Shown piece by piece: positions 7,715 to 14,140 of a stretch of DNA of 14,382 nucleotides; the stretch's first letter is position 1, and every line of letters begins with the position of its first letter. The notes beneath the pieces were generated by a model, which was given only the letters and a program-made list of their open reading frames with translations, was not told where the DNA came from and made no database searches. The stretch is taken from positions 1 through 14,382 of the forward strand of contig RGUG01000014.1 of assembly GCA_010027915.1 (NCBI GenBank), written 5' to 3'. The stretch comes from a bacterium. GTDB taxonomy: Bacteria; Margulisbacteria; Marinamargulisbacteria; SXXA01. The position numbers and the translations under genes were made by a program.

Positions 7715-7743
7715 AGTGTAAAACATGTGTGCGTCACATTCAA
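7715..7743 (-). promoter_or_regulatory. tRNA-Arg promoter overlapping the rlmN stop
   Basis: TTGAAT (7743-7738) and TACACT (7720-7715) are separated by 17 bases. The start would fall a few bases before the mature tRNA 5' end at 7704. The -10 region TTACACTGG is identical to that of rnpB, which supports a shared housekeeping sigma factor. Confidence 0.6.
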
Positions 7744-8774
7744 GACGGGCGTGTGGATAAACAGCTTTCTCCCAATTGACCACAGGCAGCGGCAATGTCT
7801 TGCCCCCGCTTAAATCGAATGGTAACGGGGACTTTTTGCTTGGCCAACCCCGTTTTAAACCGTTGTAACGTGGCCTCACTCACGGGTCGAAACGGAATTT
7901 TGGGATGGGGGTTTAGGTTAATGAGGTTGACTTTGGCATCGAGGTACTGTGCCAAATGGGCCAATTCACGGCATTCTTGATCGGAATGGTTGACCCCATC
8001 TAACAAGGTGTATTCCAGTGTCAATTTGCGATTGTGTAAGGCCCCATACTCTTTTAAGGTTCGGGCTACCGTCATAATGGGATTGCGATCTTCGATTGGC
8101 ATAATGGTCCGGCGAATGGTCGGGTCGGGGGATCCCACCGAAAAAGCCAAATTCACCGCCCGTTTTTCATCGATCAGACGCCGAATGCCCGCCACATACC
8201 CCGATGTGGACACCGTTACATTGCGTTTGGATAACCCAAACCCCCACGGGGCATTCATCGCATCAATCGCAGCCAACACCGCATCGGCATTTAATAGGGG
8301 CTCGCCCATGCCCATGAACACCACATTGGTAATGGGAAAACCGGCTTGAATGGCCACCGACAACTGACCTAAAATCTCGTCCACCCGCAATTGCCGCTTA
8401 AACCCTACCACGCCCGTTAAACAAAACCGACAGTCAACCGGACAACCCGATTGCGATGAGACGCATAGTGTATGGTAATCCGATTCATGCAACACCACCG
8501 ATTCAATCTTGGCCCCATCATCTAGGGTTAATTCAAACTTGGTGGCCAAGTCCCCTTTGGCACTATAAGAGCGAACCTGCTTGAATGGGTTTAGGCCAAT
8601 ACCCAGTGTCTCGAACGTGGCCCGGACCGCCTTGGATATGTCGGTCATGCCATCGGCACTTAACACCCCTCGATAAACCCACTGCATCAGCTGCTTGGCG
8701 GCTAACCGGGGCATGCCCAATTCACACAACGCAGGGATTGCTTCCTGGGGGTCTTGCCCCAATAGCCACATCAT
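7740..8774 (-). CDS. rlmN: Dual-specificity 23S rRNA/tRNA adenine-C2 methyltransferase RlmN
   Basis: RlmN is a radical-SAM enzyme that makes 2-methyladenosine at A2503 of 23S rRNA and in some tRNAs. The 344 residues are a little short (E. coli 384). The [4Fe-4S] ligands C111, C115 and C118 are in GCPVDCRFC. The two methyl-transfer cysteines are present: C104 (TLCVSSQSGC) and C331 (AAACGQL). GMGEPLLN at 155-162 binds SAM. The common SLHAP segment reads SVGSP at 212-216, a subgroup difference. The ATG overlaps the upstream stop by 4 bases (ATGA) and lacks a clear ribosome site, so translation is probably coupled to the LOG gene. Confidence 0.93.
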   Translation of the reverse strand: MMWLLGQDPQEAIPALCELGMPRLAAKQLMQWVYRGVLSADGMTDISKAVRATFETLGIGLNPFKQVRSYSAKGDLATKFELTLDDGAKIESVVLHESDYHTLCVSSQSGCPVDCRFCLTGVVGFKRQLRVDEILGQLSVAIQAGFPITNVVFMGMGEPLLNADAVLAAIDAMNAPWGFGLSKRNVTVSTSGYVAGIRRLIDEKRAVNLAFSVGSPDPTIRRTIMPIEDRNPIMTVARTLKEYGALHNRKLTLEYTLLDGVNHSDQECRELAHLAQYLDAKVNLINLNPHPKIPFRPVSEATLQRFKTGLAKQKVPVTIRFKRGQDIAAACGQLGESCLSTRPS

Positions 8775-9799
8775 GGACGATCTGGTACGTGATTTAAAAA
8801 GTCAATCACTTGGTACAAACGGCCAAAGGTGCTGCGGTTATAGTAGACCAACAGCCGTGGTAACTCAGGATACACGTCATGGTCAAACCCCAATTCGTTG
8901 GGCATCACTTGTTCAATCTCGCCTTTCACCAAGAGTGATTTAAATTTGGTGTTCATGTCACGCAACGCCTCGGGTGATAACGGACTATTCAAGCGGATAA
9001 TGGTAAGGTCATCATGGTAACGAATCGAATGATAGCGACGATAAAACCGTGCAATATGATCCACCGCCTCTTGGGCCGACTGCAAGGGACGCCACAAAAA
9101 CAAATCATCATCCGAAATGTACTGTTGCCCCAATAATTCGGACTGAACAAACTCAATCCAGCGGTCCCAATACGTATCCCCTTCGGGGGCCAACAACACC
9201 ACCGGACGGGGGGCACACCGGCCGGTTTGAACCAGGGTCAACACCTCAAATGCCTCATCATGGGTACCAAACCCACCCGGGCATAATACGGTGGCATCCG
9301 ACTCACGAATGAACATTAATTTTCGATTAAAAAAATATTTGAACGACACCAATTTAGACGACGTATCAATATATGGATTGGGGGATTGTTCGAAGGGCAA
9401 CATAATATTGGCCCCAAAACTCATGTTGACCTGCGCCCCTCGGTTACCCGCCTCCATAATGCCCCCCCCTGCACCCGTGATGACCATGTACCCTTTTTGG
9501 GTGATCAACCGGGCAAATGCCTCGGTCAATTGATACGCAGGGTGGGTCTCCGGGGTTCGGGCCGACCCAAAAATGGCCACTTTTCTTACATCACGATACG
9601 GGGCAAATACCTGAAATGCGGCCAATAATTCACGCAAGGAATGCTTGATAATGTTTCGGTCCTGCCGGTCTTGCGTGACGGATAAAATGCCCAACAACGA
9701 CACCAACATGGGCTTCAAATCCGATTCATCTTGGGGCATCATCTCGATTAACGCATCCAACTGGGCCTTGATGGCAGGGGTAAGATGAGGGGTAGACAT
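8771..9799 (-). CDS. LOG-family Rossmann-fold protein (putative nucleotide 5'-monophosphate phosphoribohydrolase)
   Basis: LOG-type proteins (often mislabelled lysine decarboxylases) cleave nucleoside 5'-monophosphates to a base and ribose 5-phosphate. In this 342-residue protein the N-terminal ~70 residues are helical. A Rossmann core follows, with VAIFGSAR at 74-81, TGAGGGIMEAGNRGA at 108-122, the Arg-Lys pair in FFNRK at 156-160 and the signature PGGFGTHDE at 174-182. A C-terminal ~100-residue extension makes it longer than the ~190-residue minimal LOGs and shorter than PpnN. The substrate is not known. AGGAG lies 5 bases before the ATG. It is followed by rlmN with a 4-base overlap. Confidence 0.88.
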   Translation of the reverse strand: MSTPHLTPAIKAQLDALIEMMPQDESDLKPMLVSLLGILSVTQDRQDRNIIKHSLRELLAAFQVFAPYRDVRKVAIFGSARTPETHPAYQLTEAFARLITQKGYMVITGAGGGIMEAGNRGAQVNMSFGANIMLPFEQSPNPYIDTSSKLVSFKYFFNRKLMFIRESDATVLCPGGFGTHDEAFEVLTLVQTGRCAPRPVVLLAPEGDTYWDRWIEFVQSELLGQQYISDDDLFLWRPLQSAQEAVDHIARFYRRYHSIRYHDDLTIIRLNSPLSPEALRDMNTKFKSLLVKGEIEQVMPNELGFDHDVYPELPRLLVYYNRSTFGRLYQVIDFLNHVPDRP

Positions 9800-9811
9800 G
9801 GGGACTCCTTT

Positions 9812-10036
9812 TTAGTGGGGCAACGCCCCTTCTGCGTAGCGCCGGGCATCGGTTAGTTTTTTGACCAGGGGAACCACATCCATGACCCACTCATGATGCG
9901 ACGCTCGCATGGTAGGGTGATACAAAATCTCGGATTCCAGCTCATCAACAATGGCCGAAATGCTCCGGATTGTACGGGAAAGTATGGTTTGGTATTCGGG
10001 TGGTGGCGTTATTTTTTTTTGTGGCATTTGGCACAT
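9812..10036 (-). CDS. Small hypothetical protein overlapping the fur end
   Basis: I do not recognise this product, up to 74 residues. It is predicted mostly helical (a helix around ILSRTIRSISAIVDELESEI, then a second from ~48), with no membrane segment. It starts inside the last codons of fur in the -1 frame (ATG at 10036; 10027 also possible) and ends 12 bases before the LOG start, so it fills a gap that would otherwise be ~210 bases. There is no good ribosome site, so expression may rely on coupling or on slippage at the A9 run at 10020-10012. It could be a real gene or a fur C-terminal extension. Confidence 0.55.
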   Translation of the reverse strand: MCQMPQKKITPPPEYQTILSRTIRSISAIVDELESEILYHPTMRASHHEWVMDVVPLVKKLTDARRYAEGALPH

Positions 10037-10446
10037 TGTCCATAAATATGAAGGGACCGATACTCAGGGTAAAACCCTATCTTATCACAATACTCTGACA
10101 ATACTTGATCGATGTCATTTTTTTTGATTTCAAGTATTTTGCCACACTCACTGCAAATCATATGGTCATGATGGCGATCAGGAATGGATTTTTCATAATA
10201 CACCCGCCCATCCCGGGTGGCAATTTTTTGTAAAAGCCCGGCATCTAATAATTGGCGAATGGTGCGATACACCGTCGCCCGGGCCACTTTTTGATGGGGA
10301 TCCGAGCGTAAGCGATCGATGAAGGCTTCGGCTTCAAAATGGGTTTTAATCTTAAAAATCTCATCCACGATCAAGCGTTTTTGAGTGGTATAGCGGCCTT
10401 CATTTGCCTCAAGGTAGGTCTCAAATACCTTGTGGGGGTTTTTCAT
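10009..10446 (-). CDS. fur: Fur-family metal-responsive transcription regulator
   Basis: Fur-type repressors sense Fe, Zn or peroxide through metal sites. From ATG at 10446 (GAGGGG six bases upstream) it is 145 residues, the usual size. The winged helix shows RYTTQKRLIVDEIF at 18-31 and recognition helix ARATVYRTIRQLL at 55-67. Metal residues include H36, the cluster HHDH at 92-95 and H133. A structural zinc site is formed by CSEC (98-101) and CAKC (138-141). The type (Fur, PerR or Zur) cannot be set safely. The gene follows bacteriohemerythrin by 42 bases, suggesting a shared iron/oxygen role. It ends in KKK encoded in a run of nine A. Confidence 0.93.
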   Translation of the reverse strand: MKNPHKVFETYLEANEGRYTTQKRLIVDEIFKIKTHFEAEAFIDRLRSDPHQKVARATVYRTIRQLLDAGLLQKIATRDGRVYYEKSIPDRHHDHMICSECGKILEIKKNDIDQVLSEYCDKIGFYPEYRSLHIYGQCAKCHKKK

Positions 10447-10488
10447 CGCATCCCCCTCATGGTGGGCCACCACCATCGCACACGCTGC

Positions 10489-10890
10489 TCATGGGTGACC
10501 TTTGTCGGCTTTGACAATGTCGGCAATGCCCACATCCACCAGTCGAATATGGGTCATGAGGGCATCCACGGTGCGACGAATACCAAAAATGAGATGGGCC
10601 TTGGGGACATTACCATCAAACCATTTCCGCAACTCCCCCACCTTGAATTTGAGGACATCGTGTTCCGAACGGTGGAGGTCGTAGCCAGTGTAATGATGGT
10701 GATGCATGACCGATTCTTCGTCGTTAAAATGAGACACCACATAGTCTTCTAGAAAGATAATGATGTCCTCCAAATGCTGGGCCTCACCGGTTTGGATGGC
10801 GGCATCCAATCGCGAGGTTAACAAGAACAATTCTTGATGGTGAGTATCCAAGTTGGGTTCACCAACCGCAAAAGCCGACGACCATTCCAT
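10489..10890 (-). CDS. Bacteriohemerythrin
   Basis: This is a non-heme di-iron, O2-binding four-helix bundle protein, thought to carry or sense oxygen or to protect iron enzymes. The domain is complete and stands alone. Numbering from the first of three consecutive ATGs (10896), all seven ligands are present: H20 (DTHHQEL), H56 and E60 (HFNDEE), H75 and H79 (HRSEH), H116 and D121 (HIRLVD). ATG at 10890 has the best spacing from GGGA and gives 133 residues starting MEWSSAFAVG, the usual form. Co-location with fur suggests iron/oxygen control. Confidence 0.93.
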   Translation of the reverse strand: MEWSSAFAVGEPNLDTHHQELFLLTSRLDAAIQTGEAQHLEDIIIFLEDYVVSHFNDEESVMHHHHYTGYDLHRSEHDVLKFKVGELRKWFDGNVPKAHLIFGIRRTVDALMTHIRLVDVGIADIVKADKGHP

Positions 10891-11031
10891 CATCATGTCC
10901 CAAAGAGTAGCCAGTGTCGGGATCGATGTAAAGGGGGATCACCCATCCAACGGGACTTAGCCAGTATCCCTATCCATGGATGAGGAAACCCCTATATCAC
11001 GCAATTCAACTAGAAAGAGGGGGGACAGATG

Positions 11032-11111
11032 ATGGGTGAATCATGACGAATGGTCGATCACCAATTGGCGGGTTTTGGCAAGGCAATGGGTGATCGATTG
11101 ATTCATCCCAT
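11032..11111. repeat. Nested ~80-base imperfect inverted repeat
   Basis: The outer arms ATGGGTGAATCA (11032-11043) and TGATTCATCCCAT (11099-11111) pair with one bulged base. The inner arms TCGATCACCAATTG (11054-11067) and CAATGGGTGATCGA (11084-11097) pair over 14 positions with one mismatch, closing a 16-base loop. If the promoter at 11211-11238 is real, this lies in the ~310-base leader of hemerythrin-fur. It could be an RNA element, a protein-binding dyad or a small repeat of mobile origin. Confidence 0.6.
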
Positions 11112-11187
11112 GATCCGGTATGCAACGAGGTGTGGGACAACCAACCATTTAATCGTGAATGGGCCCGGTTGGGTGGTTTCCATTCAT

Positions 11188-11202
11188 CTGATTGTCAATT
11201 AG
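11188..11202. promoter_or_regulatory. 7-1-7 dyad, candidate Fur-family operator
   Basis: CTGATTG, T, CAATTAG is a 15-base dyad with one mismatch and the 7-1-7 spacing typical of Fur-family sites. It does not match the textbook Fur consensus closely. It sits immediately downstream of the predicted start of the hemerythrin-fur promoter, a position suited to autoregulation. Confidence 0.35.
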
Positions 11203-11210
11203 TCCATGCT

Positions 11211-11238
11211 ATTATACCGTTATCTCTCTCTATGTCTT
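11211..11238 (-). promoter_or_regulatory. Candidate promoter of the hemerythrin-fur-LOG-rlmN unit
   Basis: A perfect TATAAT (11216-11211) is preceded by AAGACA (11238-11233; 4/6) with a 16-base spacer, in one of the few AT-rich spots of the spacer. It implies a leader of ~310 bases before the hemerythrin start. Confidence 0.5.
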
Positions 11239-11387
11239 GATCCCCACCCTTCCCTTTACCCACACCGATTGGGCACTCGACCCCCGTAGGGTGCCAACAT
11301 CTCAGAATAAAAAAATCGATGCAACTTATCTACACGATTCCCTGATACCCACGTTACCTTATCGAATTTAACTAATGGAGGCATGAC

Positions 11388-13544
11388 ATGGCAGGACCAG
11401 CCCTAACAACAACAGGAGCAGCAGCAGGAGCAGCAACAGGAGCTGCAGCAGGAGCAGCAACAGGAGCTGCGGGTCTGTCCGGTGCTTTATCTCACTTACG
11501 TATCGCCCCCGATTCAACTGAAAGCCCGTTTGTCGCAATGTTGGTTTCCCATGGCATTGACCCGTCTTGGGCAACGACCTTCGCAGCCAACCCCCACCAC
11601 ACCCACTTGCTGCAAGCGTTACAAGATCATTTAGCACGTTATCCTCTGGGTCAGGGTGGCACGCCGTCTGACCAACCGCATGCACTCCTACGCAGGTTAA
11701 TCGGGATTCACCAATCCCAATCCGACGCCCCGCCCCTTGATCTTAGTGCATTGGACCTTAGGGGCATCTCGTTTGGTACGATTGAGCGACTGACTCCCCC
11801 CATTAGGGATCGAATCATCCGCCATGTTATATTCAAACGGGTTCAATTCAAGCAAGCCGACTTATCTGGCTGTTGTTTTATTGGCTGTACGTTTAATGAT
11901 GCCAAGTTTGAAGAGGCCCAGCTAAACTCATCCACGTTTGTTAATTGCTCGTTTTTATCTGCCCATTTTAACGGGGCTTCGTTTAAAACGGCGGCACTAA
12001 AATACGAGGCCCCAATAGCAGCGGCACACAATGCTTGTGTGTCGGCTAGCATGTCACGAGGGGATGGCGTTTACTTTCCCGCATTGTTTTCTGGCTGTGA
12101 TTTGCGTGGGTCAACTTTTGAACAGACTGACAGTCTGTCCACTATTTGGCTCGATCACTGTCGTATTGGCACTTCGTTTAATCGTGCCTGGGGTGACCTA
12201 TATGGCCCTAGATGTATTGGAAAAATGGAGGGCTGTAGTGACATTTCCCTTGCATTATTTAAAAAATTAATTGCCGGTGAGCCAGCGGAAGGCATCATGT
12301 CCCTGGCCTCAAGTAGTATCCGTGCATGCTCGGTTGATATGCCCCATTGGCATTATGACCAACTGCATTGCTTGTATCAAAACCTGTTTAGACCTGGACC
12401 TCATCATCCACCCACATTTTATTTCTCGCCTGCATTATTGTGTCAAGACAAACCCAAGTTTTCGGAAGATGACTGGCGTGCTTTCAAACCCAGCTTTGCC
12501 GTGTGGCTGAACGATATGGGCCACCTGGACCCATCCACCCATCAATTGACTGAGCAATCGGAAAAGAAATTAATGGATTACCGTCATCGTGTAAGCCAAG
12601 ATATTTTTTCTGTATTCGTGCAAGAATTAATGGACATCAAACAGTCTGCCACCGATTTAGATACGTTTCGACGTGCTGACCGGGTCTTGACCTTTTGGGT
12701 TGAGAATGCAAGGGTGTATGTCAACCCTGAAACAAGAGCAGCCTATAATGCCCAAGCGGACGCAGCCGACCCCTCTATCATCTCTAAGGCCCAGATCTTG
12801 CTATCCAGTCCCAACCCGTCCCCCTTTAAATCATTCTTATTGAAACAGTATATAAGCAGCCTGTTTCAGGCCGATACTTCCCCACATGGGACCCCAGGTC
12901 CCACATTACCTGCATTCCAAGATCCCGCTGACCAACGACAGGCCATGCAATGGGTTATCGCTTTAGAGACCAACCCGGATTTACTAACTCAATTACGCGA
13001 CCCGGTTTGTGTTGCACTTGCCCCACTGTTTGGATCCCCTACCGTCACCGACATCGCAACCCAACTTTCGGCGTTTAAGATGGGCATGTCGACTGACCCC
13101 CATCAACCGGCTATTAATAGGGAGACACTCACTACACTCATGGCGAATGGTGTATGCCCCATCTCCCATGATAACTGGATGCCTGAGACTGGTGTCTATC
13201 GAACGTCTGCTAACCACAGTTATGGGCCAGACATTGTGGGTTGGGTTGCCCGTTACGGTAGCGATCCGATAACGAGAGAACGCCTCAACCCACACCCATT
13301 TTCTGATGACGCCATGGGCCTCCTCCCATCAAATTGGAATGCAAACTTGATGCTTGATATCCCCATGATGGCGTTAATTGGTATCGTCCATACCATCACG
13401 AGCACCGGTACGTTTAACCAATCTGACTTTATCCGCTTAATCGAATCAGTCGATACCCAAGCATTAAGCCCTGAAGCCCGCACACTGATCGAGATTCTAT
13501 GTAACCCAAACTTAACACACGATTCATCGGCCCTGTCTAGATAG
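11388..13544 (+). CDS. Putative U-box E3 ligase-like effector with glycine zipper and pentapeptide repeats
   Basis: The 718-residue protein belongs to no single family I know. Residues 10-29 form a glycine zipper, Gly at every fourth position (10, 14, 18, 22, 26) separated by Ala/Thr, a pattern linked to membrane insertion or helix packing. Residues 149-204 are pentapeptide repeats: Phe or Leu at every fifth position (149, 154 ... 204), as in FKQADLSGCC and FNDAKFEEAQ. Weaker copies occur at ~234-260, and together they predict a right-handed beta-helix. Residues ~280-585 are uncharacterised, mostly helical. Residues 589-650 resemble a U-box: VCPIS, then HSYGPDIVGWV, SDPITRERLNP and LLPSN in the order and spacing of eukaryotic U-boxes, which bind ubiquitin-conjugating E2 enzymes. 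No classical signal peptide is seen. TGGAGG precedes the ATG by six bases. It is the only plus-strand gene of the core. U-box and effector role are inferred. Confidence 0.8.
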   Translation: MAGPALTTTGAAAGAATGAAAGAATGAAGLSGALSHLRIAPDSTESPFVAMLVSHGIDPSWATTFAANPHHTHLLQALQDHLARYPLGQGGTPSDQPHALLRRLIGIHQSQSDAPPLDLSALDLRGISFGTIERLTPPIRDRIIRHVIFKRVQFKQADLSGCCFIGCTFNDAKFEEAQLNSSTFVNCSFLSAHFNGASFKTAALKYEAPIAAAHNACVSASMSRGDGVYFPALFSGCDLRGSTFEQTDSLSTIWLDHCRIGTSFNRAWGDLYGPRCIGKMEGCSDISLALFKKLIAGEPAEGIMSLASSSIRACSVDMPHWHYDQLHCLYQNLFRPGPHHPPTFYFSPALLCQDKPKFSEDDWRAFKPSFAVWLNDMGHLDPSTHQLTEQSEKKLMDYRHRVSQDIFSVFVQELMDIKQSATDLDTFRRADRVLTFWVENARVYVNPETRAAYNAQADAADPSIISKAQILLSSPNPSPFKSFLLKQYISSLFQADTSPHGTPGPTLPAFQDPADQRQAMQWVIALETNPDLLTQLRDPVCVALAPLFGSPTVTDIATQLSAFKMGMSTDPHQPAINRETLTTLMANGVCPISHDNWMPETGVYRTSANHSYGPDIVGWVARYGSDPITRERLNPHPFSDDAMGLLPSNWNANLMLDIPMMALIGIVHTITSTGTFNQSDFIRLIESVDTQALSPEARTLIEILCNPNLTHDSSALSR
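11421..11468 (+). repeat. 24-bp tandem duplication encoding the glycine zipper
   Basis: Two perfect adjacent copies of a 24-base unit (11421-11444 and 11445-11468) encode AAGAATGA twice, preceded by a degenerate stretch of ACA/GGA/GCA codons. The repeat length is a multiple of three, so copy-number change by slippage would keep frame and alter zipper length. Confidence 0.9.
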
Positions 13545-13552
13545 GGGGGTAG

Positions 13553-14140
13553 CAAAAAAAAGGGGGGCAATACTATATCCTTACCAATGGATCTGTTGTT
13601 GAGAATGGCTATCACTATAATATTGGATTAAACCAGGTATCTGACAAGTCTTACCTAAAAAACTACTATCAAAAACGCGATCCATATTTACTATCACACG
13701 CTTCTGTCTACAAAACAGAAGGTAGTAATTTTGCTTCTCTTAAGAGCTTACATTTTCAAGGCTTGCGCTCGGAAGATAAAGCAAGCACAGATCCATTAGT
13801 ATTGCCTGAGCTACATGCAAAACAGGTTATTAATATAGGTGACGAAAAGACCTATTTGACTATGGAAAATCACACGTTGGGCTATCAGCAAAAGGTTGGT
13901 AAGAAGCTTAGTCGCACGGCGATGAAATTCAGCCTTACGCATTTACATGATACACAAGGGGGTCATCGTCTGAAGCTCGAGGGGTACAATAGAAGTGATT
14001 TTTATCATATATCAAGAGGCGCTAATGGGCGCAAAACTTTAGGCAGAAACACGCCAGAGCTGCATATGGGGTGGCAATATCCACTGATAAAGTCAAGTAG
14101 TGCTGGTTCAATTTTGCTTGAGCCCGAAGCTTTGCTTGTT
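13553..14140 (+). pseudogene. lptD: Fragment of LPS-assembly outer-membrane protein LptD, alphaproteobacterial type
   Basis: The frame is open from just after the stop at 13550-13552, with no start codon at its beginning. It encodes an internal part of the LptD beta-barrel, which inserts lipopolysaccharide into the outer leaflet. Diagnostic pieces match alphaproteobacterial LptD in order: VSDKSYLKNYYQKRDPYLLS, FASLKSLHFQGLRSEDK, GGHRLKLEGYN, TLGRNTPELHMGWQYPL and ILLEPEALLV. Both ends are missing: the N-terminal OstA domain and early barrel on the left, the rest of the barrel on the right. Composition and codon use differ from the core. The left join lies near the A8G6 run at 13554-13567. Most likely a chimeric join. 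Confidence 0.75.

Larger units (their letters stand above)
10897..11387. other. Divergent intergenic region between hemerythrin-fur and the U-box gene
   Basis: These 490 bases contain no gene. They hold an ~80-base stem-loop (11032-11111), a candidate minus-strand promoter (11211-11238), a 7-1-7 dyad (11188-11202) and the ribosome site TGGAGG at 11376-11381, six bases before the plus-strand ATG. A possible plus-strand promoter is TTGTCA (11192-11197) with TATACC (11213-11218), but its spacer is only 15. Confidence 0.6.

Noticed and set aside
8585..9628. Plus-strand open frames over rlmN and the LOG gene
   Set aside because: They mirror conserved minus-strand proteins and resemble no family.
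11368..11685. Minus-strand open frame with a poly-Leu stretch opposite the glycine zipper
   Set aside because: The Leu run is just the complement of GCA/ACA-type codons in the 24-bp repeat, not a membrane protein.
12720..12770. Possible second U-box-like PETR motif near residue 447
   Set aside because: Only a four-residue resemblance without the flanking U-box pattern.
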